25,160 nucleotides of DNA, from assembly GCA_002397315.1 (NCBI GenBank), contig DHAE01000030.1, positions 119,293 through 144,452 on the forward strand, in the 5' to 3' direction. This DNA is from Comamonadaceae bacterium UBA4962 (GTDB lineage: Bacteria; Pseudomonadota; Gammaproteobacteria; Burkholderiales; Burkholderiaceae_C). The notes beneath the pieces were generated by a model. The model was given only the letters and a program-made list of their open reading frames with translations, did not search any database and was not told the DNA's origin. The translations under genes and the position numbers were made by a program. The number at the start of each line of letters is the position of its first letter. Within the stretch, counting starts at the first letter, position 1. Shown here in pieces: positions 7,620 to 14,732 of this stretch.

Positions 7620-10454
7620 TCAGGCCGGCACCGGCTCCAGCCGCGGCACGCCGCGCCGCTTGGCCACGGCGATGGGCGGGGCCCAGCGCGAGCCCTGGGG
7701 CTTCTTGCTGGTCACGAGCGTGATCTCCGCCGGCTCGAACACTTCCAGGTTGTGGGTGATGGGCGTGGTCAGCACGTACTGCGCCTGGGTGGAGCGCAGG
7801 AAGTGGCCGACCAGCTGGATGTTGCGCACGTCCAGGTGGGCGAAGGGCTCGTCGATGAAGACGAAGCCGCCGGAGCCGCTTTCCTCGTCCTTGAGCAGGC
7901 CCACGAGCAGGATGAGCGACTTGATGACCTGCTGGCCGCCCGAGGCCTCGCCGTCGTTCAGGCCGATGCTGCCCTTGCCGTCGAACGCGAAATGCACCTT
8001 GAGGCCCGCCTGGGCGAGCACGGTGTCGTCGTTCTCCAGCAGCGGCAGGTCGGCCGCCACCTCCACGCCCGCGAGCGCACCCAACTCCTGGATGTTCTTG
8101 CGGTAGCGGCGCACGGTGCTGCGCAGCACTTCGATGTAGCTCTCGCGCGCGTTCATCACGGCAGTGCCGGCCTGCGCGTTCTTCACCTGGTGGTCCGACA
8201 GGCTCAGGGCCTGCTCGCGCACGGTGGCCTCCATGCGGCGGAAGCGCTCTTCCACCGTGGCGTCCTGCTCCCAGGTGCCGTGCTCCAGTTCCTGCTCGAC
8301 GGCGGCCAGGCGCAGTTTCGCCTGGGTGTCGTTCACATAGTCTTTCTCGAGCGCGCGCAGCGTATCGGGCGCCGTCCAGCGGGCCGGGAACTGTCGGCGC
8401 TGCACCTGGCTGCGCCGGGCGTGGTCCAGGTGGCCGCGGCGGCGGGCCGTCCATTCCTGCGCGGCGCGGTCGGTGTCGCTGCGCGAGCGGCGCAACTGCT
8501 GCTCCAGCCGCTGGTGCTCGTCGGTGAAGGCGCGGTGGCGGTCGTGGGCGCGCGTGGCCTCGGTGTCCAGCCGCTGCCAGCGCTGGGCCGCGGCGATGCG
8601 GGCCTGCTTGGCGGCCGGCAGCTCTTCGCGCGCCTGGGCGAATTCGTCGCTGCGGCGCGCGAGTTCTTCCGCGGCGCTGTGGCCTTCGAGAGCGCGCCGG
8701 GTGTCGCCGACCTGGCGCTTGAGGGCCATCAGGCGGTCGAGCACGGGCGCGAGCTGCGCGTCGATCTGCGCGAGGTCGCGTTCGGCGGCGGCGCGGCGCG
8801 CATGCACGGCGGCGGCGCCGAACTGGTGGTCGCGCGGCTCGACCCACATGGAGCGGGCGCCGCGGCCGTCGTGCATGTAGGCCTGCGGCGTGATCCAGGT
8901 GCCGCCCAGGCGCTTGCCCTCGCGCGGGTCGGCCACGCAGCGCAGTTGCTGCAGCTGCTGCACCAGCCAGCGCGGCACGGGCGCGGTGAAGCGCACGTGC
9001 GCGAGCAGCGTGCCGGGTTCGCCGCGCAGCGGCTTCTCGCCGGGGCCGACGAGGTAGTGCCGGTAGCGCTCGCGCTCGCCGATGTCGTAGGCCTCGGCCA
9101 GGTCGCTTTCCTTGTCGAGCAGCACCACCCAGCGGTGGCCGCGCAGCACGCCTTCGATGGCGGCGCGCCAGGCCTCGTCCGCGACCTCGATCACTTCCGC
9201 CACGAACTGGTGGCCGATGCCTTGCGCCGTGAGGCGCTTGCGGAACTGCTGCACTTCGGGCGGCAGCGGAGGCAGGCTCTGGCCTTCGAGGCCCTTGAGC
9301 GCTTCCTGCGCGATGCGGCGCCGCTGCTGCAGCGCGGAGCGCTCGTCCTGCGCGGCGGATTCCTGCTCCTGCAACTGCCGCAGGTGGGCCTGCAGCTCGT
9401 CGGCGTTGCTGCCCTTGTCCACCAGCGCGAGCAGCTCGGCCTCGCGTTTCGCCAACTGCTCCAGCGGCGCCTCGTGGCGCGTGGCGCCGTCGAGCGCGGA
9501 ACGCGCCTCGTCGCGCTCGGTGCGCAGGCGCTCGGCATCGGCCTGCGCGCGGGCGCCTTCGTCCAGCAGCGTGAGCAGGCGCTTGTTCTGCGCGGCCTGC
9601 TCGGCCAGCGCGGCGCGGTGCTGGGTCTTCTGGCGGCGCAGCTCGCGCGCCTGCTTCGCCAGGCCCTCGCGTTCGCCGTGCCAGCCGAGCACCGGCAGCA
9701 CTTCGGTCGCCAGGCGCTCGCGTTCGGCGAGCTTGAGCTGCCAGGTCTTGTAGTTGGCCACGCGGTTCTGCAGCTCGGCGAGCTGGGCGCGGCTGTGGTC
9801 GAGCTCGCGTTCGGCCTGCACCATCTCGCGCGAGAGCTGCTGCTGGTGCTCGCGTGCCTGGTCGTAGGCGTCGAGCACCTGCTGGTCGCCGAACACGTCG
9901 AACACGAGGCGCAGCAGCTCGCGCGGACTGAATTCGCACAGCCGGTCGGTCTGGCCCTGTTCGAGCGACAGCACGCGCGCGATCGCGGGCGACAGGCCGG
10001 CCGCCCCGAGCACGCGGCCCCAGGCCTCCACGCCCATGAAGCCGAGGTCCTTCTCGGGCGTGTCGCGCAACTGCTCGATGGAGACGTCGCCGTCGAGCAG
10101 GCAGTAGCGGCGCTGCCAGTCGCCGCCGTTCTTGTCGATGCGGCAGGCGAGCGTGACCTGGTCGGCGTACAGCAGCCGGCGCGCGAACGGCCGGCTGGAG
10201 GTCTGGCGGCCCTGCGGGCGGTTGTCCACCACCGCGCGCAGCCACGCGGTCTGCGCGCCGGCATGGCGGGCATAGGTGCGGTAGTCGCGCGGGGCCGAGC
10301 AGCGCAGGCCCAGCAGCGTGCGCATGGCGTCCAGCAGCGTGGTCTTGCCCGAGCCGTTGGGGCCGGCGATGGTGATGATGGAGGCGTCCAGCGGCAGCGC
10401 GACGCGCTGGCAGTAGTCCCAGTGGACGAGTTCGAGGGATTGCAGGTGGAACAT
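7620..10454 (-). CDS. mksB: SMC-like ATPase of an Mks/Jet-type condensin (MksB/JetC-like)
   Basis: A 944-residue SMC-architecture ATPase. The head halves sit at the two ends. Walker A GPNGSGKTT is at 31-39, and an SMC-style segment with EQGQTDRLCEFSPREL follows at 165-180. At the C-terminus are the signature motif EASGGQQ (836-842), Walker B FVFIDEP (864-870) and the D-loop HLD (873-875). Long heptad-rich arms run about 195-395 and 550-780, rich in Gln, Arg, Glu and Ala. Between them, residues about 395-545 form a non-helical hinge-like domain (PPEVQQFRKRL through MWVEPRDHQF). Size, hinge and the two upstream small genes fit MksB/JetC better than SbcC or RecN. It should dimerise at the hinge and, with the two partner subunits, extrude DNA loops. 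It starts 20 bases after mksE with no clear Shine-Dalgarno. MksB rather than another SMC-like family is an inference from motifs and gene order. Confidence 0.8.
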   Translation of the reverse strand: MFHLQSLELVHWDYCQRVALPLDASIITIAGPNGSGKTTLLDAMRTLLGLRCSAPRDYRTYARHAGAQTAWLRAVVDNRPQGRQTSSRPFARRLLYADQVTLACRIDKNGGDWQRRYCLLDGDVSIEQLRDTPEKDLGFMGVEAWGRVLGAAGLSPAIARVLSLEQGQTDRLCEFSPRELLRLVFDVFGDQQVLDAYDQAREHQQQLSREMVQAERELDHSRAQLAELQNRVANYKTWQLKLAERERLATEVLPVLGWHGEREGLAKQARELRRQKTQHRAALAEQAAQNKRLLTLLDEGARAQADAERLRTERDEARSALDGATRHEAPLEQLAKREAELLALVDKGSNADELQAHLRQLQEQESAAQDERSALQQRRRIAQEALKGLEGQSLPPLPPEVQQFRKRLTAQGIGHQFVAEVIEVADEAWRAAIEGVLRGHRWVVLLDKESDLAEAYDIGERERYRHYLVGPGEKPLRGEPGTLLAHVRFTAPVPRWLVQQLQQLRCVADPREGKRLGGTWITPQAYMHDGRGARSMWVEPRDHQFGAAAVHARRAAAERDLAQIDAQLAPVLDRLMALKRQVGDTRRALEGHSAAEELARRSDEFAQAREELPAAKQARIAAAQRWQRLDTEATRAHDRHRAFTDEHQRLEQQLRRSRSDTDRAAQEWTARRRGHLDHARRSQVQRRQFPARWTAPDTLRALEKDYVNDTQAKLRLAAVEQELEHGTWEQDATVEERFRRMEATVREQALSLSDHQVKNAQAGTAVMNARESYIEVLRSTVRRYRKNIQELGALAGVEVAADLPLLENDDTVLAQAGLKVHFAFDGKGSIGLNDGEASGGQQVIKSLILLVGLLKDEESGSGGFVFIDEPFAHLDVRNIQLVGHFLRSTQAQYVLTTPITHNLEVFEPAEITLVTSKKPQGSRWAPPIAVAKRRGVPRLEPVPA

Positions 10455-10474
10455 GGTCGGGTGGAGAGGCCCGG

Positions 10475-11176
10475 TCAGGCCGTGGGGGTCTCGGACCCGG
10501 AGGAAGAGGGGGACACCGTGGCGGCGGCGTCCGTTGCCGGCGGCGCGGCGGCGCGCTCGCGGGCCAGCACGTCGGCCAGCGCCCCGTCGAGGATGCGCGG
10601 CGCGAGCACGTCGTAGTCGAGCAGCACGTCCAGCAGCGGGCCTTCGCCGATCTCGTCCTGGCGGCGCGTGATGAAGCCGTGGCGCTCCAGCAGCTTCAGG
10701 TTGGCATCCAGCCGCAGCTTCTTGCCGAGCTGGTTGCCGTAGTCCTCCAGCAGCGTCTTGTACGACAGCATCGGGCTCACGAGCCGTGCGGAGGGCAGGG
10801 GCTTGGCGCCGGGGAAGAAGTCGTTCTGGCCGTCGCCTTCCGCCTCGGTGCGGCTGGTCTGGCGCTCGCGCTTGGGCAGCACGATGAGCGCCCAGAGCAC
10901 CACCAGCAGGGCCTGCGCATCGCGCGGCAGATCGAGGTTGTTGTTGGCGTTGAGCGCGCCTTCGCCCAGCACGGCGTTCTGCGCGGGAGGCAGCAGCGCG
11001 AGGCTGACGTGGTCGGCGTAGATGCTGTCCACGAAGCGCAGGCCGGACTGCGCCAGGCGCTGTTCGACCTGGGCGAAGAGTTCGGCATCCACCAGCGCGC
11101 GCTTGACCCGCGGGTGGCTGCGCGGCAGCCAGCGGCGCGTGAGGAGTTCTGCGATCAGCAGGGCGGCGTCGTCCAT
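10475..11176 (-). CDS. mksE: MksE/JetB-like condensin accessory (KITE-type) subunit
   Basis: A 233-residue soluble protein in the middle position of the operon, the size and place expected of MksE/JetB, a tandem winged-helix subunit that binds the kleisin. The N-terminus is helical (MDDAALLIAELLTRRWLPRS). A central hydrophobic helix reads AQALLVVLWALIVLPKRERQ. A winged-helix-like C-terminal unit follows (LLEDYGNQLGKKLRLDANLKLLERHGFI), then a Pro/Ala/Ser-rich tail. The frame is open upstream to 11302, but that extension overlaps the previous gene and begins with low-complexity sequence, so I prefer the ATG at 11176. No strong Shine-Dalgarno is visible. The family call rests mainly on context; sequence identity in this family is generally low. 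Confidence 0.65.
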   Translation of the reverse strand: MDDAALLIAELLTRRWLPRSHPRVKRALVDAELFAQVEQRLAQSGLRFVDSIYADHVSLALLPPAQNAVLGEGALNANNNLDLPRDAQALLVVLWALIVLPKRERQTSRTEAEGDGQNDFFPGAKPLPSARLVSPMLSYKTLLEDYGNQLGKKLRLDANLKLLERHGFITRRQDEIGEGPLLDVLLDYDVLAPRILDGALADVLARERAAAPPATDAAATVSPSSSGSETPTA

Positions 11177-11264
11177 GGGCAGCGGTCCATCCGAAAAGGC
11201 AATGCAGGGAATCGAAAACGAAACGAAAAGAAAGAGGCGAGAGGAAGCCGGAGCGCCCAGGGCG

Positions 11265-12710
11265 TCAGCCGGCGGTCTCCCGGGAGGTGTCCGGTGGCGC
11301 ATCCGCGGGCACCAGCCGTCCCCGGCTCACCAGCTCCACCTGCGCATGGTCCAGCGGCTGGATGGCGGCTTCCCACTCCACCCGCCAGGGCTGGCGCGCG
11401 AGCGCGCCGGTGGCGCCGGGCAGCACGCCCGCCTGCGGGTCGCCGAGCAGCGGCAGCAGCTGGGCCTTGTAGGCCACCTGGGCGTAGCGGGCGGAACCGG
11501 GGTCGGCACCCAGCAGCGCCGCGGCCACGTCGCGTGGAGCATCGGCCCCATCGGTGGCCGGCTCCAGCGACCAGGCGGACAGCAGATCGGCGAGGTCGCC
11601 CAGCTCGCGCGGCAGGGCCACGGCGGCGAGCGTGCCGGCCGGAGCTTCCTGTGCGCCCGGCAGGTCTTCCGCCGGGCCCTGGGTCGGGCGGTCGCGCTCG
11701 AATTCCGCCTCGGTCACGTCCAGCAGCTCGTGCGGGGCGAGCGCGCACAGGCCCACGGGCATGGCCAGCGCGGTGTCGAGCAGCGCCGCGGGCTGGCGCA
11801 GCGTCTGCAGCCAGCGCTTCACGTCGGTGCTGGTGATGCCGGTGGTGCCGAGCGTCACGCGCTGGCGGTCCACCTGCTGGAGCGCGCGGTTGAACTGGCT
11901 GGCCATGGCCAGCAGGCGGGACTGGGCCTGGCCGAGGGCGCGCGCTGCGCGCTCCATCGCGATGTGTCCGTGGGCATGGCCGATGATGGCCGTGATCGCG
12001 TCCGAGGCACGGTCGATGAGCTGGGCCGCGCGGTCGTAGCGCAGGCGCGCCGCGCGCAGCCGGAATTCCGAGCCGCTCGCGATCGCGTCGGCGAATTCGC
12101 CGTGCAGCCGCGTGAGCTGCGCCTGCAGCATCTGCAGCTGGCCGGGATCGAGCGCGCCGAGCTGGTTCGCACCCACCACCTGACCGAGCAGGGCGGCCAG
12201 CTCGCCGCCTTCGGCATCCTGCGCGGCCGCGTCGCCGCTCGCCAGCGGCGCCAGCAGGCCGGCCACGCGCTGCGCGAGCGGCGGCAGCGCATAGGAGCGC
12301 AGGCTGTCGTCCCAGGCCAGCAGCCCGACGTCGCGGAACCGCTTGAGCACCGTGTCCAGCGCCTCCGGGCGCAGCGCATGGAAGAGTTCGTCGATGCGCT
12401 CGCGCGGCAGCTGCGCCTCGCCCTGGCGGGCCAACTGCAGGAACACCCAGAGGCGCAGCTGCACCAGCGCCGCAGGGCCGTGGAAGAGGCCGCTCAGCGC
12501 CTGCGAGAGTTCCTGCTCGCGCGCGATGCGCCAGAGCAGGGGGTCGTCGGTGGCGGCGTCGGTGTCGCGGAAGAAGTCGAACAGCGCGCCGGCCGATTCG
12601 TCCGGGTTGCCCGGCGCGGCCGCGTGGGCGTCCGCCAACTCCGCCCAGGGCATGGGCGTGTCGGCGCCCGAAGGCAGCGGCCCGGCGGCGTCGGTGCGAG
12701 CGGCCGTCAT
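11265..12710 (-). CDS. mksF: MksF/JetA-like kleisin subunit
   Basis: A 481-residue soluble protein preceding the MksE- and MksB-like genes, the usual position of the kleisin MksF/JetA. After a disordered Ala/Asp-rich leader (1-40), residues about 43-155 look like a winged-helix domain (LFDFFRDT, LLWRIAREQELSQALSGLF, ELFHALRPEALDTVLKRFRDVGLLAWDD). Residues about 165-330 form a long helical region with many Gln and Arg (QMLQAQLTRLHGEFADAIASG, FRLRAARLRYDRAAQLIDRA), suited to contacting the SMC neck. A second domain ends with AYKAQLLPLLGDP and a C-terminal VEWEAAIQPLDHAQVELVSRG segment. The ATG lies in an ATGA overlap with the rsmE stop, so it is coupled to rsmE. Assignment rests on size, helical design and synteny. 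Confidence 0.65.
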   Translation of the reverse strand: MTAARTDAAGPLPSGADTPMPWAELADAHAAAPGNPDESAGALFDFFRDTDAATDDPLLWRIAREQELSQALSGLFHGPAALVQLRLWVFLQLARQGEAQLPRERIDELFHALRPEALDTVLKRFRDVGLLAWDDSLRSYALPPLAQRVAGLLAPLASGDAAAQDAEGGELAALLGQVVGANQLGALDPGQLQMLQAQLTRLHGEFADAIASGSEFRLRAARLRYDRAAQLIDRASDAITAIIGHAHGHIAMERAARALGQAQSRLLAMASQFNRALQQVDRQRVTLGTTGITSTDVKRWLQTLRQPAALLDTALAMPVGLCALAPHELLDVTEAEFERDRPTQGPAEDLPGAQEAPAGTLAAVALPRELGDLADLLSAWSLEPATDGADAPRDVAAALLGADPGSARYAQVAYKAQLLPLLGDPQAGVLPGATGALARQPWRVEWEAAIQPLDHAQVELVSRGRLVPADAPPDTSRETAG

Positions 12711-13429
12711 GCGCAGGCCAGCAGCGACAGCGCCGCGACGGAGGCCGTCTCGGCCCGCAGCACGCGCGCGCCCAGTCCGGCGGGCAGGAAGCCCTGGGCC
12801 AGCGCCAGGTCCTCCTCGTGGGGCGCGAGTCCGCCTTCGGGGCCGTGCAGCACCTGCACCGTGCCGGCGGGGCCGGCGGCCTCGCGCAGCGGGCGGCTGC
12901 CTTCGCGCAGCGACAGCACGAGGCGGGTGGCGCCGGGTTCGGCCGGCAGGCGCAGCCAGTCGGCCAGCGCGACGGGGGCGCCCACCTCGGGTACGCGGTT
13001 GCGCCCGCACTGCTCGCAGGCCGCCACGGCGATCGCCTGCCAGTGGGCCTGGCGCTTCACGGCCCGCTCGCCCGAGAGCTTCAGCACGCTGCGCGCCGCC
13101 GCCACGGGCTGGATGCGGGCCACGCCGAGTTCGGTCGCCTTCTCGACGAGCCAGTCCATGCGCTCGTTGGCCGGCATGCCCACGATGAGGTGCACGGCCC
13201 GCGGCGCCTCGCGCTCCACGGGATCGTGCGCGCCCACCTGGACGTCGACGTCCGAGCGGCCCATGCGCGCCACGGTGGCCGCGTATTCACCGCCGCGGTC
13301 GTCGAACAGCACGATCGCGTCGCCGGGCTGCAGCCGCAGCACCTGGACGTGGCGTGCCGCCGTGGGCGGCAGGGCCAGCGCGGCACCGCTGGCGAGCGGC
13401 TCGGGGCAATGGAAACGGGGGATGTTCAC
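12707..13429 (-). CDS. rsmE: 16S rRNA (uracil1498-N3)-methyltransferase RsmE
   Basis: A 240-residue SPOUT-class methyltransferase that methylates N3 of U1498 in helix 44 of 16S rRNA using SAM. The N-terminal PUA-like part runs to about residue 75 (IPRFHCPEP, HVQVLRLQPGD, VLFDDRGGEY). The knotted catalytic part shows KATELGVARIQP, ACEQCGRNRVPEV, GPEGGL at 196-201 and RVLRAETA at 222-229. The last has Ala where Thr is usual in the RxLRTETA consensus. Initiation is at GTG 13429; translation from there gives the expected IPRF start of the family, and no better start is seen. It is the first gene of the mks operon, overlapping mksF by four bases. The upstream amgK-like terminator ends only about 20 bases away. 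Confidence 0.95.
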   Translation of the reverse strand: MNIPRFHCPEPLASGAALALPPTAARHVQVLRLQPGDAIVLFDDRGGEYAATVARMGRSDVDVQVGAHDPVEREAPRAVHLIVGMPANERMDWLVEKATELGVARIQPVAAARSVLKLSGERAVKRQAHWQAIAVAACEQCGRNRVPEVGAPVALADWLRLPAEPGATRLVLSLREGSRPLREAAGPAGTVQVLHGPEGGLAPHEEDLALAQGFLPAGLGARVLRAETASVAALSLLACA

Positions 13430-13450
13430 GCTGGAGTCGTCGGGTTGCTC

Positions 13451-13485
13451 AAAAAAGTGGGCGGCAGGCAGGGGTGGCCTGCCGC
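13451..13485 (-). terminator. Intrinsic terminator of the amgK-like gene
   Basis: On the minus strand a perfect 9-bp stem (GCGGCAGGC / GCCTGCCGC at 13461-13469 and 13477-13485) with a 7-nt loop is followed by CCAC and then six T (13451-13456). It lies 28 bases past the stop of the kinase gene and just upstream of rsmE, so it separates the two transcription units. Confidence 0.85.
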
Positions 13486-13513
13486 AGGGGTACGGGGGGC
13501 GGGGGGCTCAGGT

Positions 13514-14632
13514 TCAGACGCGGCCGAAGGCGTACCCCGTCGCCGCCTCGGTGCCTTCGATCGCGTCGATCAGCCGCAGCAGCGGCACGAGTTCGCGGTA
13601 GCGGCCGGCCGTGGCGCGGATGTAGCCGATGAACCGGGGTGCGTCGGCGAGGTAGCGGGGCTTGCCGTCGCGCAGCGTGATGCGCGCGAAGATGCCGGCC
13701 ACCTTCAGGTGGCGCTGCAGGCCCATCCACTCCACCGCGCGGTAGAACGATCCGAAGTCGTCGCCCCAGCCGGAAGCGCTGCCGGCGCCGAGAATGCCCG
13801 CACGGCGGGCCTTCTCCCAGTAACGCACGGTAATGTCGATGACGAAATCCTCATCCCAGCTGATGAACGCGTCGCGCAGCAGGCTCGCGATGTCGTAGGT
13901 GACGGGGCCCTGCACCGCGTCCTGGAAGTCGAGCACGCCCAGCGGCGCGCCGGCCTCGCGCGGCACCATCAGATTGCGCATCATGAAGTCGCGGTGCACG
14001 TACACGGTGGGCGCCGCGAGGTTGTCCGCCACGATCGCGTCGAAGGCGCGCGACAGCGTGGACTGCTGGGCATCCGTCAGCTGCACGCCGCGGTGGCGCG
14101 CCAGATACCAGTCGGGGAACAGCGCCAGTTCGCGGCGCAGCAGTGCGCCGTCGTAGGGCGGCAGCGTGTCCGGCCGCGAGGCCTGCTGCCACTGCAGCAG
14201 CACGTCGACCGCCTGCAGGTACCAGGCGTGCGCATCGGCCGGGCGCGCCGGGTCGAGGCGTTCGATGACGGTCTGGCTGCCGAGGTCGGACAGCAGCATG
14301 AAGCCGTGCGCTTCGTCCCAGGCGAGGATGCGCGGCACGTTCAGGCCCGCCTCGGCCATCAGCCGCTCGACGTGCACGAAGGGCCGGCAGTCTTCCTTGT
14401 CCGGCGGGGCGTCCATGACGATGCGGCTGGTGCCGTCGGCGGCGTCGATGCGCAGGTAGCGGCGGAAGCTCGCGTCGGCGGAGGCGGGGCGCAGGCTGCC
14501 GGGCCGCAGGCCGTGCGCCGAGGCCAGGGGGGCGAGCCATGCGTCGAAGGCGGCATGGCGCGCGGCGTCGGGCCAGGCAACGGGCGTAACTCCGGCATCG
14601 GCGGCCGGGGAGGTGGGGCGGGGGTGGCTCAT
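13514..14632 (-). CDS. amgK: APH-fold phosphotransferase, AmgK-like (N-acetylmuramate/GlcNAc kinase)
   Basis: A 372-residue aminoglycoside-phosphotransferase-fold kinase. The Brenner-type catalytic loop HRDFMMRN is at 213-220 (catalytic Asp215, metal-binding Asn220). The second metal Asp is at 235 in VLDFQDAVQGP, and YDIASLLRD follows. The N-lobe includes SFRRYLRI and the DAPPDKEDCRPF segment. In Pseudomonas the kinase AmgK is encoded divergently from lptD-surA, the arrangement seen here, and phosphorylates MurNAc/GlcNAc at C1 for peptidoglycan recycling. The usual partner murU (nucleotidyltransferase) is not next to it; an intrinsic terminator follows instead. The ATG at 14632 gives a family-length protein. 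The exact substrate is inferred from synteny and fold; antibiotic phosphorylation is unlikely for a chromosomal gene in this setting. Confidence 0.8.
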   Translation of the reverse strand: MSHPRPTSPAADAGVTPVAWPDAARHAAFDAWLAPLASAHGLRPGSLRPASADASFRRYLRIDAADGTSRIVMDAPPDKEDCRPFVHVERLMAEAGLNVPRILAWDEAHGFMLLSDLGSQTVIERLDPARPADAHAWYLQAVDVLLQWQQASRPDTLPPYDGALLRRELALFPDWYLARHRGVQLTDAQQSTLSRAFDAIVADNLAAPTVYVHRDFMMRNLMVPREAGAPLGVLDFQDAVQGPVTYDIASLLRDAFISWDEDFVIDITVRYWEKARRAGILGAGSASGWGDDFGSFYRAVEWMGLQRHLKVAGIFARITLRDGKPRYLADAPRFIGYIRATAGRYRELVPLLRLIDAIEGTEAATGYAFGRV

Positions 14633-14732
14633 GGATAATCCGATTTTACAAACCCGGTCCCTCCGGTCCGGGTGGCCTGCTGCGCCTGCCCCCTTCTTTC
14701 CGCTTGGCTGCGCCGCCGACCCGGTTGAATCC
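14633..14732. promoter_or_regulatory. Divergent promoter region between amgK-like gene and lptD
   Basis: This 100-base spacer must carry promoters for both directions. The only AT-rich part is 14634-14652 (GATAATCC, then ATTTTACAAA), which reads TAAAAT on the minus strand and could supply a -10 element. No convincing -35 hexamer accompanies it on either strand. Confidence 0.4.

Noticed and set aside
7545..10616. A 1023-codon plus-strand open frame antisense to the mksB-like ATPase
   Set aside because: The opposite strand carries Walker A, the signature motif and Walker B in a proper SMC layout; the antisense frame has no recognisable domain.
13514..14632. Aminoglycoside resistance gene
   Set aside because: The APH-type catalytic loop is shared by many sugar and metabolite kinases; the position opposite lptD-surA points to a housekeeping AmgK-type role.
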